From: Rickettsia endosymbiont of Ceutorhynchus obstrictus
GTDB taxonomy: Bacteria; Pseudomonadota; Alphaproteobacteria; Rickettsiales; Rickettsiaceae
NCBI RefSeq assembly: GCF_964026565.1
Contig: NZ_OZ032162.1
Coordinates: 496,001-560,000, forward strand
DNA: 64,000 bases
Reading direction: 5' to 3'
Shown here: positions 1 to 9,103 of the stretch, in pieces
Position numbering within the stretch: the stretch's first letter is position 1
Layout of the letters: the number at the start of each line of letters is the position of its first letter
The notes under the pieces: model-generated
Told to the model about the DNA's origin: nothing
Databases searched by the model: none
What the model saw: the letters and a program-made list of their open reading frames with translations, nothing else
Translations under genes and position numbers: made by a program

Positions 1-110
1 GGATTTTTATTAATTTTCGATCCATGCAACAACGCCTACGGCTTCTTACCTCAGACGATTCCGGTAGCCATGCAACAATGCCTACTCATAATCACAATTT
101 TCTTGTAGTA
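1..110. repeat. Fragments of GGCGTTG-type palindromic repeats
   Basis: The window opens inside repeat DNA. Two copies of the CCATGCAACAA end sequence (near 23-38 and 69-83) are the right-hand ends of the GGCGTTGTTGCATGG element family found throughout the window. No gene is visible here. From about 110 to 213 the DNA becomes AT-rich upstream sequence of bamA. Confidence 0.7.
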
Positions 111-135
111 AATTATAAGTTAATGCACGATCTAC

Positions 136-164
136 TTGCTCTTATTAATATTATCTACTATAGT
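136..164 (+). promoter_or_regulatory. Possible sigma70 promoter of bamA
   Basis: TTGCTC at 136-141 and TATAGT at 159-164 are separated by 17 bases, a reasonable match to the vegetative promoter consensus. A leader of about 45 bases would precede the bamA start. This is pattern matching in AT-rich DNA only, so it is tentative. Confidence 0.35.
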
Positions 165-213
165 AGAACACGATTTTAAATTTTTATTAATTACAATCTA
201 AAGAAGGTTTTAG

Positions 214-2523
214 GTGAAAATTCGATCAATTATTAAATTAACAATTATAGCAATAACTGTTTTCTACTGTCATTTTTTATTAGCCGACGGCACTATTCAA
301 AAAGTAACGATAGAAGGGAATCATCGAGTAGAACGTTCTACTATCGAGAGCTATTTAAACCTTAAAGTCGGTGATGTTTATAATTCATCAAAAGAAGACG
401 AAGCAGTTAAAAATTTATATGCTACTTCGCTTTTTAAAAATATAAATATTAAATTTTTAAACGGTGGTAATCTTGTTGTTACCGTTACGGAAACACCTTT
501 TATAAGTAGCGTGGTATTTACCGGTAATTCTAAAATAAAAACGGGAATGCTAGCTAAAGAGATTTATACCGTGTCGGGTGAGTCACTCAGCCAGGCAAAA
601 ATTGAATTGGACCTAAAAAAAATACTGGAAATATATAAACGTTCAGGGCGTTTTTCCAGTACCGTAACACCTAAAATCGAGAATTTAGAAAATAATAGGG
701 TTAAAGTTATATTTGATATCGCCGAAGGACCGAAAACCGGTATAAAATACATTTATTTTAGCGGTAATGAACATTATCGTGACGGTGAACTTAAAACCGT
801 TATTTTAACTAGAGAATCTAGATGGTTTCGTTTTCTAGAAACTAACGACACTTATGATCCGGATCGCATAGAATACGATAAAGAGCTATTAAAAGAGTTT
901 TACCAGTCAGTCGGATTTGCTGATTTTAGATTAATATCGGCAACAGCAACACTAAGCCCTACTAAAGAATATTTCACTCTTACCTATTCGCTAGATGAAG
1001 GAGATAAATATAAGTTCGGTGATATTACGATCGATAATAAGTTACCGAATATTAATATATCAGAAATTAATAAATTTATTACCGTCAAACAAGGTGATAT
1101 TTTTAATATGAAAGCTTTAGATAATACGGCTGAAAAAATTGCCGGATATTTTGCTAGCATGGGCTATCCGGCTGTAAATGTTTATCCGGATATAGAAAAT
1201 AAAAATTCAGATCACACTATTAACATTAAATTTATTATCGATAAAGCAGATAGAGTTTTTATAAATAAAATTAACATTAATAATAATTTAAAAACTGAAG
1301 ATAAGGTTATAAGAAGAGAGTTTAAGGTTGAAGAAGGGGATATATTTAATCGCACCTATATAGAAAAAGGCGAACGTAATCTCCGAAACTTAGATTATTT
1401 TGAAAAAGTGGCTATTATCGTCACTCCGACAAAAGAAAAAGACAAATACGACCTTAATATTGACGTTGATGAAAAATCTACTTCTTCTGTCGGCTTTGAC
1501 TTCGGGTATAATACCTCCGGCGGTATATTTGGGCGTTTATCCTTTTTAGAACGTAACCTAGTCGGCACCGGTAAATTACTAAATGCCGGCGTGCTAATGG
1601 GTAAAAAAAGCTCTAGTTTGTATGCCGGTATAACGGAGCCGCATTTTTTAGATAGAGATTTATCTCTTAGTGGTAATATATTTAGAGAGTATAGTGGTCG
1701 TGGTTCTACTTTTTTATCTCAAGGAGATCAAGGATATAAAAAACATTCTATTGGTTTTAAAACTTCGCTCGGTTATGAGATTATGGAAGATTTAAGCCAT
1801 GAAATTGATTATTTGATTAAGCAAGATACTTTAAATGCTCCAAGTCCGTCAAATTCGATATTTTTAACCGAACAAATGGGGAAATTTACTACCTCGGCAA
1901 TAGGTCAGACTATTACCTATGATCAAACGGATAGTAGAATTATTCCAAAAAACGGTTACTTAATAAGCGGTACGCAAGAATTTGCTGGCGTCGGCGGAAA
2001 TAATAAATATTTAAAACATGAAGTTGACGGTAAATATTTTAAATCCTTCATAAATAATAAACTTACTTTAAAATTATCGGCATCAGGCGGTACTATCCTA
2101 GGAGTTGCAGGCAAAACTGTTCGTATTTCGGATCGTTTTAATCTTGGAGACTATACTTTAAGAGGATTCGCTAGCGGTGGAGTTGGACCTCGTGAAAAAA
2201 CTACTGATGAAGGATTAGGCGGCGAAAAATATTATACCTTTTCTACAGAGCTTAATTTCCCTACTCCTTTACCTGAAGAATTTAATTTAACGGGTGCGGT
2301 CTTTATGGATTTAGGCAGTCTATGGGGCGTAGGTTTAAATAAGAAAAAATTTCAAACACCTTACGGCTTTTATAACGATAAGTCATTGCGAGCTTCAGTA
2401 GGTTTCGGCTTTATTTGGGTCACACGTTTTGCACCGATCAGAATGGATTGGGGCTTCCCGATTAAGAAAAAACCATATGATGATACTCAAACTTTTCACT
2501 TAAGATTTACAACACATTTTTAA
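214..2523 (+). CDS. bamA: BamA, outer membrane protein assembly factor
   Basis: Essential Omp85-family protein that folds and inserts beta-barrel proteins into the outer membrane. The 769-aa product has a signal peptide of about 24 residues (hydrophobic core, then LLA-DG), POTRA-like repeats over roughly residues 25-420 (each with the GxxxYN or GDxFN-type turn), and a C-terminal barrel from about 425 that ends in an aromatic residue (RFTTHF), the usual outer-membrane signature. Length fits the family. The start is GTG at 214, supported by a good ribosome binding site (AAGAAGG at 201-207). The next gene, miaB, is separated by a repeat block. Confidence 0.96.
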   Translation: MKIRSIIKLTIIAITVFYCHFLLADGTIQKVTIEGNHRVERSTIESYLNLKVGDVYNSSKEDEAVKNLYATSLFKNINIKFLNGGNLVVTVTETPFISSVVFTGNSKIKTGMLAKEIYTVSGESLSQAKIELDLKKILEIYKRSGRFSSTVTPKIENLENNRVKVIFDIAEGPKTGIKYIYFSGNEHYRDGELKTVILTRESRWFRFLETNDTYDPDRIEYDKELLKEFYQSVGFADFRLISATATLSPTKEYFTLTYSLDEGDKYKFGDITIDNKLPNINISEINKFITVKQGDIFNMKALDNTAEKIAGYFASMGYPAVNVYPDIENKNSDHTINIKFIIDKADRVFINKININNNLKTEDKVIRREFKVEEGDIFNRTYIEKGERNLRNLDYFEKVAIIVTPTKEKDKYDLNIDVDEKSTSSVGFDFGYNTSGGIFGRLSFLERNLVGTGKLLNAGVLMGKKSSSLYAGITEPHFLDRDLSLSGNIFREYSGRGSTFLSQGDQGYKKHSIGFKTSLGYEIMEDLSHEIDYLIKQDTLNAPSPSNSIFLTEQMGKFTTSAIGQTITYDQTDSRIIPKNGYLISGTQEFAGVGGNNKYLKHEVDGKYFKSFINNKLTLKLSASGGTILGVAGKTVRISDRFNLGDYTLRGFASGGVGPREKTTDEGLGGEKYYTFSTELNFPTPLPEEFNLTGAVFMDLGSLWGVGLNKKKFQTPYGFYNDKSLRASVGFGFIWVTRFAPIRMDWGFPIKKKPYDDTQTFHLRFTTHF

Positions 2524-2546
2524 GATTGTTGTTGATGTCATTCCCG

Positions 2547-2654
2547 TGAAAACGGGGCGTTGTTGCATGGCTAGAATTTTCGATGTCATTCCCGCGCAGG
2601 CGGGAATGACATACTGCTGCTTTTATCGAGCCATGCAACAACGCCTGAAAACGG
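2547..2654. mobile_element. GGCGTTG-family element with 9-bp target duplication
   Basis: A 90-bp element (2556-2645) has terminal inverted repeats GGCGTTGTTGCATGGCT and is flanked on both sides by TGAAAACGG (2547-2555 and 2646-2654). Without the element and one flank copy, the target reads as an intact CCCGTGAAAACGGG hairpin of the common 'gtcattccc' repeat, so the element landed in the loop of another repeat. Its centre holds a further small palindrome. There is no coding capacity, so it would need a transposase supplied elsewhere. Confidence 0.75.
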
Positions 2655-2741
2655 GAATCCATGCTATGCGTCATCCTGAATAGATGCTGAAACGAGCTCA
2701 GCATAACTTTATCACTTTATTTGTATAACTATCCTAAAACC

Positions 2742-4076
2742 ATGAGCAAAAAGCTTTTTATCAAAACCTACGGCTGTCAGATGAATGTCTACGACTCCAT
2801 CAAAATGCAGGATTTGCTTTATCCGTTTGGTTATGAAGCTACCGAAAGCATGGCGGATGCCGATATTATTATCTTAAATACCTGTCATATTAGAGAAAAA
2901 GCTGCAGAAAAAACTTATTCAGAATTAGGACGTATTAAAAAACTTCAAGATCAACGAAAAGGGCAGGGTTTAAATCCGGCAATAATCGTGGTGGCCGGCT
3001 GCGTTGCGCAAGCGGAAGGGGAAGAAATTTTTCAAAGAACGCCGTATGTAGATATTGTTGTCGGACCGCAATCATATTATAATTTACCGGAGCTAATCGT
3101 AAAAGTCGTTAGACACGAAAAGCATTTGATTAATCTTGATTTTGTCGAAGAAACAAAATTTGATAAATTACCTGAGCAATTATACCCTCAGGGGGCTAGT
3201 GCTTTTATTTCCGTACAAGAGGGGTGTGATAAATTTTGCACTTTTTGTGTAGTGCCTTATACTAGGGGCGCAGAATTTTCAAGGAATCTAGAACAAATAT
3301 ATAGAGAAGCATTAAAGGTAACTGCAAGCGGTGCTAAAGAAATAACGTTACTTGGTCAGAATGTTAATGCCTATCACGGTAAAGGTCTCGATGATAAAAT
3401 TTGTAGTTTGGCAGATTTAATAAAGCATTTGAGCGCCATACCTACCTTAGAGCGTATTCGCTACACTACTTCGCACCCGATCGATATGTCGGATGATTTA
3501 ATAAAACTGCATGGCTTAGAACAAAAATTAATGCCTTTCTTGCATTTACCGGTACAATCCGGTTCAAATAAAATTTTAAAGGCAATGAACCGCAAGCATG
3601 AGCGGGATTATTATTTTGATGTTATTAACCGCCTGCGTGCGGAGCGTCCCGATATAGTTTTTTCTTCGGACTTTATCGTCGGCTTTCCGGGTGAAACCGA
3701 TGAAGATTTTGCCGACACCTTGGATTTGGTTCGCAAAGTCGGTTACGGGCAATGCTATTCATTTAAATATAGCCCGCGTCCTGGTACGCCCGGTGCATTA
3801 AAAGAGCAATTACCGGAAAATATAAAATCGGAAAGGCTTAGCATATTACAAAAAGAACTGAGCGATCAGCAATTAGCTTTTAACGAAAATTGTGTCGGTA
3901 GTGTTATGAAAGTTTTATTTGACCGAAACGGTAAATTTGACGATCAGATAATCGGCAAAACACCGTACATGCAGTCGGTATATATAGCAAATCCCGATAA
4001 AAATTTACTTGGGAAAATTATCGACGTAAAAATTATTAAAGCAGCAAATAATAGCTTAGCCGGAGAAGTAATATAG
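2742..4076 (+). CDS. miaB: MiaB, tRNA-2-methylthio-N6-isopentenyladenosine synthase
   Basis: Radical SAM methylthiotransferase that adds the 2-methylthio group to i6A37 of tRNAs. The N-terminal [4Fe-4S] cysteines are visible at C12 (TYGCQMN), C48 (NTCHIR) and C87 (AGCVAQ). The radical SAM triad is C162, C166, C169 (CDKFCTFC). A C-terminal TRAM-like region ends the protein. An in-frame TTG at 2721 would add seven residues, but ATG 2742 (MSKKLFIKTYGCQMN) gives the usual family N-terminus and 444 aa. No strong ribosome binding site is seen. A hairpin repeat block lies on each side, so the gene is probably transcribed alone. Confidence 0.96.
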   Translation: MSKKLFIKTYGCQMNVYDSIKMQDLLYPFGYEATESMADADIIILNTCHIREKAAEKTYSELGRIKKLQDQRKGQGLNPAIIVVAGCVAQAEGEEIFQRTPYVDIVVGPQSYYNLPELIVKVVRHEKHLINLDFVEETKFDKLPEQLYPQGASAFISVQEGCDKFCTFCVVPYTRGAEFSRNLEQIYREALKVTASGAKEITLLGQNVNAYHGKGLDDKICSLADLIKHLSAIPTLERIRYTTSHPIDMSDDLIKLHGLEQKLMPFLHLPVQSGSNKILKAMNRKHERDYYFDVINRLRAERPDIVFSSDFIVGFPGETDEDFADTLDLVRKVGYGQCYSFKYSPRPGTPGALKEQLPENIKSERLSILQKELSDQQLAFNENCVGSVMKVLFDRNGKFDDQIIGKTPYMQSVYIANPDKNLLGKIIDVKIIKAANNSLAGEVI

Positions 4077-4107
4077 GTAAGAGTTGTGTCATACCTGTAC
4101 TCTTTTA

Positions 4108-4175
4108 TGTCATTCCCGTGAAAACGGGGCGTTGTTGCATGGCTCGAATTTTCGATGTCATTCCCACACCCCATT
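4108..4175. repeat. Left half of a GGCGTTG-family element, interrupted
   Basis: The sequence TGAAAACGG followed by GGCGTTGTTGCATGGCTCG (about 4118-4145) repeats the left junction seen at 2547, with the same 9-bp target. The right end of this copy is missing: after 'gtcattccc' the sequence turns into ACACCCCATT and then the 185-bp element starting at 4176. It is a remnant or rearranged copy. Confidence 0.6.
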
Positions 4176-4360
4176 CACTACTGTACGAACGTTGAAAAAA
4201 GGCTGTGTCATGCCGTGACTTGATCACGGCATCCAGGAAAATAAAGCCATATTAGACTTATTTTAGAATCTTTTTATGATATTATAAGCTGGACTGAAGT
4301 GGTCGTAGCCACGGAATGACAGAATTTTTACCTCTTTATTTAAACGTTCGTACAGTAGTG
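4176..4360 (+). mobile_element. MITE-like element M, copy 1 (185 bp)
   Basis: Starts CACTACTGTACGAACGTT and ends with its exact reverse complement. Inside are two small hairpins (a GCCGTGA/TCACGGC arm pair and a CCGTGG/CCACGG-type pair, degraded here) and an AT-rich middle. The right flank is GGCTTGACC, as for other copies, but the left flank (ACACCCCATT) does not match it, so this copy has been rearranged after insertion. It has no coding capacity. Confidence 0.8.
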
Positions 4361-4420
4361 GGCTTGACCACGGTATCCAGTTCTTACTTTATAATTTCTT
4401 CGTATAAATCACACCATTCA

Positions 4421-4600
4421 GGCGTTGTTGCATGGATGGTTAAAAACGCCCTCGGTGTCATTCCCGCGCAGGCGGGAATCCAGAAAATTATAGTCATCCT
4501 GAATTTATTTCAGGATCTACTATAAGGGATGCTGAAACAAGTTCAGCATGACAAGGTAAAAAAGTCTGGATTCCCGCCTACGCGGGAATGACATAATGGG
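4421..4600. repeat. Composite hairpin repeat ('gtcattcccgcg' type)
   Basis: Begins with GGCGTTGTTGCATGGATGG and continues into the common multi-hairpin unit: CCCGCGCAGGCGGG, then a CCTGAATTTATTTCAGG hairpin, a GCTGAAACAAGTTCAGC hairpin, and a closing CCCGCCTACGCGGG hairpin followed by GAATGACAT. The same unit recurs in most long gaps of this window. It would fold into strong RNA hairpins and may act as a terminator, but nothing here proves a function. Confidence 0.75.
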
Positions 4601-4603
4601 GTG

Positions 4604-4786
4604 TACTACTGTACGAACGTTTAAATAAAGAGGTAAAAATTCTGTCATTCCGTGGCTACGACCACGGAATCCAGCTTATAATATCATAAAAAGATTCAAA
4701 ATAAGTCTAATATGGCTTTATTTTCCTGGATGCCGTGATCAAGTCACGGCATGACACAGCCTTTTTTCAACGTTCGTACAGTAGTG
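4604..4786 (-). mobile_element. MITE-like element M, copy 2 (183 bp)
   Basis: Inverted relative to copy 1. The left end is ACTACTGTACGAACGTT with its first base changed; the right end is intact and followed by GGTCAAGCC. The left flank (AATGGGGTGT) is the reverse complement of the left flank of copy 1 (ACACCCCATT), which suggests that the 4166-4604 stretch between the two inverted copies arose by recombination or inversion. Confidence 0.8.
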
Positions 4787-4882
4787 GGTCAAGCCACGGT
4801 ATGACAAAACAGAACTATATGACCCGATAAATTCTATAACTTAGTTAAAATACCATAGCCTAATAAACATAAAATCATCTTA

Positions 4883-7246
4883 ATGTACAAATCTTTATAT
4901 TTTTACTTAAAAATTTTTAGCGTGCTGGCTTTAATAGGTTTTGGCGTAGTTGCCTATATAATCTATTATTATTCGAGAGATCTACCGGATTACTCACAGC
5001 TGACAAATTATTATCCTCCGTCAGTGACTCGTGTTTATTCGCGTGACGGGAAATTGATGGAAGAATATGCCTTTGAACGTCGAGTATTCGTGCCTATTAA
5101 CAGTGTACCGAATTCATTGATCGAGGCATTTATTGCGGCAGAAGATAAGAATTTTTTTAGCCATCCCGGTGTGGATATTCCGGGTATAATCAGAGCGGCG
5201 ATTCTTAATATCTCAAACCTTCTGCATCATCGCCGAATGGAGGGAGGCTCTACCATCACTCAGCAAGTAGTTAAAAATTTCTTGCTAACCAATGAAGTCT
5301 CAATAAAGCGTAAGATCAAAGAAGCCGTGCTATCTTATATGATTTCTAATACCTTCACCAAAGAGCAAATTTTAGAGTTGTATCTTAATCAAACATTTTT
5401 CGGTCATGGAGCATACGGCGTAGCTATGGCAGCACAGAATTATTTTAACAAATCAATCGAAGAGTTAACTATTGCCGAATCAGCCTTTATTGCCGGCTTG
5501 CCGAAAGCACCTTCAAATTTAAATCCCGATAAAAATTATGCTAGAGTAAAAGAGCGCCGCAATTATGTAATCCTTCGCATGCTAGAGGACGGTTATATAA
5601 CTAAAGAAGCGGCAAAAGAGGCCATAGACACACCGATTATTTTACAAAAACGAGATCGCAATGAAACGATTACGGCAGATTACTACGCAGAGCAAGTAAG
5701 GGAAGAAGTAATTAAAATGCTAGGTAGCAAAGAAGAGTTTTATACGGCCGGTCTGACTATTATCACTTCTTTAGATGCAGAAATGCAAGGAATCGCTGAA
5801 AATTCGCTTAGAAAAGGTATAAGAGAATATGACCGGAAATACGGTTTCAGGAAACCGATCGCCAATATTACCCTTGAGAATTGGCAAGAAAATCTAAAAA
5901 ATTTACCGCCTCCTCCCTCACTTCTTGAATATAAGCTAGCCGTGATATTGGACGCGGCAGATAATTACGCTGAAATTGGACTTGAAAATGGCAAAAAAGC
6001 TAAAATTCCTATTTCTGAAATGAACTGGGCGAGAAGCAATCTAAAATCCGTTAAAACTATACTAAAAAAAGGTGACGTAATAGCGGTTGAATCGGTAAAA
6101 GATCATTATGCACTTAGGCAAATTCCGGCGGTAAACGGTGCTATTATGGTTATGAATCCGAATACCGGTCAGGTACTGGCAAGTGTAGGAGGCTATGATT
6201 TTACCGCCAGTAAATTTGATAGAGTAACGCAAGCATTGCGGCAACCCGGGTCTTTAAGTAAAACTTTTGTTTATCTAGCGGCTTTAGAAAACGGCATAAA
6301 ACCTAATCAAATTTTTGATGACGGACCGATAGAAATCTCTCAAGGTGAAGGTATGCCTAGCTGGCGACCAAAAAACTATGAGGGGAAATTTTTAGGTCCT
6401 ATCACTATGCGCACCGGTCTTGAAAAATCTAGAAATCTTATAACTGTTCGAGTGGCTACTGCCGTGGGTCTTACAAAAATCGTTGATATAATTAAACGTT
6501 TCGGGATTAATAATGAGCCGAAAAAAGTTTACTCTATGGTACTCGGCTCTATTGAAACTACGCTTGAAAAAATGACTAATGCCTATGCAATTATAGCAAA
6601 TTCCGGCAAAAAAATTTCACCGCACTTTGTGGAATTGATCAAAGATCGTAACGGCAAAATAATTTATCGCCGAGATAATAGAATTTGCTCATCTTGTAAC
6701 GTCTTGGATTTTGACCTAGAAACGGCAACGCTAAACATACCGGCAGAGAATGTTTATATGGTTATAGACGAGGCTAGCAATTATCAAATTACTTCCTTTC
6801 TAACTGGAGCAGTAGATAGAGGAACGGCATACTCTGCCAAAAAGCTTGGGAAGATTATGGGGGGGAAAACCGGCACAAGTAATGATAGTAAAGATACGTG
6901 GTTTATAGGTTTTACTCCAAAAATAGTAGTCGGCAGTTATATTGGCTACGATACTCCTAAAAGTCTAGGGAAATCGGCAACAGGCTCTAACGTGGTGTTA
7001 CCTATTTTTATAGATTTTATGCAAAATGCTTATAAAGATATTCCTTCGCTGCCGTTTAAAGTACCGGAGTCGATAAAATTATTAGCGGTAGATAGAGCAA
7101 CCGGAAAAGTTACTCCGCAAGGTAGTGTTATAGAAGCATTTAAAGTAAATAACATTCGTATGCTCGAATCTGATGATTTTGTCGGTGATAATAATATTTT
7201 TGATTACGTCCCTACCGAAAAGGACAATTCTCAAGAAATATATTAA
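4883..7246 (+). CDS. mrcA: Penicillin-binding protein 1A, bifunctional peptidoglycan synthase
   Basis: Class A PBP that polymerises and cross-links peptidoglycan in the periplasm. A single N-terminal membrane anchor spans about residues 8-30. The GT51 glycosyltransferase domain shows the catalytic E87-D88 motif (AAEDKNFF) and GGSTITQQ at 121-128. The transpeptidase domain shows all three active-site motifs: S457-L-S-K460, S516-R-N and K662-T-G-T-S666. The 787-aa length is normal. ATG 4883 follows a repeat-filled gap, so it is probably expressed from its own promoter. All catalytic residues are intact, which fits an organism that still builds a murein layer (compare murD, ftsW, murG downstream). 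Confidence 0.95.
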   Translation: MYKSLYFYLKIFSVLALIGFGVVAYIIYYYSRDLPDYSQLTNYYPPSVTRVYSRDGKLMEEYAFERRVFVPINSVPNSLIEAFIAAEDKNFFSHPGVDIPGIIRAAILNISNLLHHRRMEGGSTITQQVVKNFLLTNEVSIKRKIKEAVLSYMISNTFTKEQILELYLNQTFFGHGAYGVAMAAQNYFNKSIEELTIAESAFIAGLPKAPSNLNPDKNYARVKERRNYVILRMLEDGYITKEAAKEAIDTPIILQKRDRNETITADYYAEQVREEVIKMLGSKEEFYTAGLTIITSLDAEMQGIAENSLRKGIREYDRKYGFRKPIANITLENWQENLKNLPPPPSLLEYKLAVILDAADNYAEIGLENGKKAKIPISEMNWARSNLKSVKTILKKGDVIAVESVKDHYALRQIPAVNGAIMVMNPNTGQVLASVGGYDFTASKFDRVTQALRQPGSLSKTFVYLAALENGIKPNQIFDDGPIEISQGEGMPSWRPKNYEGKFLGPITMRTGLEKSRNLITVRVATAVGLTKIVDIIKRFGINNEPKKVYSMVLGSIETTLEKMTNAYAIIANSGKKISPHFVELIKDRNGKIIYRRDNRICSSCNVLDFDLETATLNIPAENVYMVIDEASNYQITSFLTGAVDRGTAYSAKKLGKIMGGKTGTSNDSKDTWFIGFTPKIVVGSYIGYDTPKSLGKSATGSNVVLPIFIDFMQNAYKDIPSLPFKVPESIKLLAVDRATGKVTPQGSVIEAFKVNNIRMLESDDFVGDNNIFDYVPTEKDNSQEIY

Positions 7247-7292
7247 GTTTAAGGAATTAAAATAACGTGAACTAAGAATAAGGAATTATACA

Positions 7293-7528
7293 TAGTTCGC
7301 GTTAGCTTTGTTGTATGGCTCATAATTAATAAAAAACCCGTCATTGCGAAGCCACGAAGTGGCTGCGGCAATCCAGAAAAACATAGTCCTCCTGAATTTA
7401 TTTCAGGATCTACTAAAAAAAGATGCGCAAAACTTGTTCAGCATGACAAGGACTTGATTGCCGCGTCGGCATAAATGCCTCCTCGCAATGACGATTCCGG
7501 TAGCCATGCGACAACGCCGTTCGCGTTA
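7293..7528. repeat. Composite palindromic repeat block
   Basis: Between PBP1A and the convergent membrane protein gene lies a unit starting CATAGTTCGCGTTA, then GCTTTGTTGTATGG, then a 'gtcattgcg...gcaatgacg' palindrome with an internal CCTGAATTTATTTCAGG hairpin, closing with CCATGCGACAACGCC and TTCGCGTTA. It is nested repeat DNA with no gene. Its position between convergent genes would suit bidirectional termination, which is inference. Confidence 0.65.
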
Positions 7529-8335
7529 AAATACTGCAATTGTATTGTTTATATAAGAGATAGCATTTTGTAAATCAGTTTGATCGACCGCAAACTCTCC
7601 CCTAAACGGTTTATCTAAGATAAATATTAAAAATATCATTGAAGCCGAAGTAATACAAACTAACATAACCAAAATTTTATGAAGATAGAGTTTAGTACCG
7701 AGCATACAAACAAGTATTAAATTAATGATTGTCATTATAAATATAATAGTCCAATATGGAATATTTAAGGAAAAATATGACATTTTAATTCTATTATATC
7801 GCACTGTATAAAGGTCTTGAATCTCGTTAAATATTTTTTGCTTAATAAATAATTGCATTGAGTCCTTTCCTTCATAAGCCTTAACTATTTTGATAATATT
7901 TTGTAGATAAGAAAGTACTTGATTATCAATTTTTTCTCCATTTTTCATTAATGTCCATTCATTTGTGATAATATCCTTTGTATAATTCTTAATATCCGGA
8001 TAAATATCTGATTTTACTGAAGGCGGAAGCCAATTTATAGTATCTGCAAGCCTCATTAATATTATCGATTCAGATGCCACCGTATCTTTAGTTTTATTAA
8101 AATTACCCAGTAAAAACATTAGTACAAACCCTACCAATACTGCGTACATACTGCCGACCACTCCGGATAAAAGTCCTCCTAAACTGCCTAGCTCTTCTTT
8201 TTGAAAATTACTAGGAATGATAGATTTTGTAAAATGTAAACAAAGGGTACAAAAAATCATCAAAATAATATTTATTATTAAGAATAAAGTAATATTATGA
8301 ATGCTATAGAGAAAATCAATTACGTGATCGAACAT
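7526..8335 (-). CDS. DUF4239-like (bestrophin-like) membrane protein
   Basis: The 269-aa product has two N-terminal hydrophobic segments (about residues 12-35 and 60-78), a hydrophilic central region (about 85-180) and two more membrane segments near the C-terminus (about 190-212 and 222-242). This topology, together with the GSLGGLLSGVVGSMYAVLVGF stretch, resembles the DUF4239 family, which is distantly bestrophin-like. No function is established for the family in Rickettsia. Both neighbours are separated by repeat blocks, so context gives no clue. Confidence 0.7.
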   Translation of the reverse strand: MFDHVIDFLYSIHNITLFLIINIILMIFCTLCLHFTKSIIPSNFQKEELGSLGGLLSGVVGSMYAVLVGFVLMFLLGNFNKTKDTVASESIILMRLADTINWLPPSVKSDIYPDIKNYTKDIITNEWTLMKNGEKIDNQVLSYLQNIIKIVKAYEGKDSMQLFIKQKIFNEIQDLYTVRYNRIKMSYFSLNIPYWTIIFIMTIINLILVCMLGTKLYLHKILVMLVCITSASMIFLIFILDKPFRGEFAVDQTDLQNAISYINNTIAVF

Positions 8336-8403
8336 ATATTACTCATTGTTGATAAATATCATTAAGTGCAGTAATGGGTTACGTATTCCAGTGTCCGCGA
8401 GGA

Positions 8404-8534
8404 GGTACAGCGTCATTCAGAAAGCTTGATACAAGCGAATTTTTCTGGATTCGCCTGTGCTCACGTATTATTATACGCTGCGCAGGCTCACCTTTAAATT
8501 CATCTTGTCTAAATCTTTCTGAATTTAGCTGTAT
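8404..8534. repeat. Rickettsia palindromic element, RPE1-like, intergenic copy
   Basis: The element runs from GGTACAGCGTCATTC through AAGCTTGATACAAGCG and CCTGTGCTCACGTA to AATTTAGCTGTA. It is closely related to the copies at 16848 and 17801, the last of which is read in frame inside a gene. The arms (GTACAGC...GCTGTAC) are inverted repeats. Here it lies in the gap between the DUF4239-like gene and xseB. Confidence 0.75.
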
Positions 8535-8535
8535 T

Positions 8536-8738
8536 GTTGCGTGGATCGAATTTTCGATGTCATTCTAGCTAAAGGCGGGAATCCAGAAAATTATAGTCAT
8601 CCTGAATTTATTTCAGGATATTTTTCAAGAGATGCTGAAATAAGTTCAGCATGACAAAAAAAAGGCTAGATTCCCGCTTTCGCGGGAATGACATAAAACA
8701 CTTTTTTAGAGCCATGCAACAACGCTAGTGCCGCGCAA
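8536..8738. repeat. Composite hairpin repeat
   Basis: TTGTTGCGTGGATCGAATTTTCG, a multi-hairpin unit (AAGGCGGGAATCC, CCTGAATTTATTTCAGG, GCTGAAATAAGTTCAGC, CCCGCTTTCGCGGG) and a closing GAGCCATGCAACAACGC. It is the same architecture as at 4421 and directly abuts the RPE1-like element. Confidence 0.7.
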
Positions 8739-8772
8739 GAATAACACTGTCACAATATGACAACTCCAAACC

Positions 8773-9015
8773 TTATAATTCTATTTCTTCTAAAGTTACC
8801 GTAGAATCTGCAAGTTTAGTAATTTTTTCAATTTTTAAACGTGCCTCTTGGAGTTTTTTCTCGCAATAATTTTTTAGTAAAACTCCCCTTTCAAAACTAT
8901 TAACTGCCGATTCTAAACTTTCCTGACCGTCATCTATTTTTTTTACGATATCCTCTAATTCGGCAAGTGCCGATTCAAAGCTTACATTTTCTTCTATAGA
9001 TTTTATTGTTGCCAT
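8773..9015 (-). CDS. xseB: Exodeoxyribonuclease VII small subunit
   Basis: XseB associates with XseA to form exonuclease VII, which degrades single-stranded DNA. The 80-aa all-helical protein shows the family pattern SFESALAELEDIVKKIDDG followed by SLESAVNSFERGV and a KKLQEARLKIEKI tail. Length is typical. It lies downstream of the AsmA-like gene on the same strand with an 88-base gap. The large subunit xseA is not in this window. Confidence 0.92.
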   Translation of the reverse strand: MATIKSIEENVSFESALAELEDIVKKIDDGQESLESAVNSFERGVLLKNYCEKKLQEARLKIEKITKLADSTVTLEEIEL

Positions 9016-9103
9016 ATTATTACCTAAAAATTTTAATTACATTTTTCAAATATATACTCCGTATTTTAACTCTTCATTTCACGGCAATATATTATACCTT
9101 AAT

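Noticed and set aside
4316..4525. Short open frame starting MTEFLPLYLNVRTVVG, also found at several other places
   Set aside because: It is the translation of the right end of the 185-bp element in repeated copies (also near 19946-20251 and 45076-45285). It has no ribosome binding site, its tail changes with the flanking repeat, and there is no sign of a protein.
4421..4600. Regular hairpins that might suggest a CRISPR array
   Set aside because: The hairpins differ from each other, have no equal-length spacers and no cas genes nearby; the same unit is dispersed through the window.
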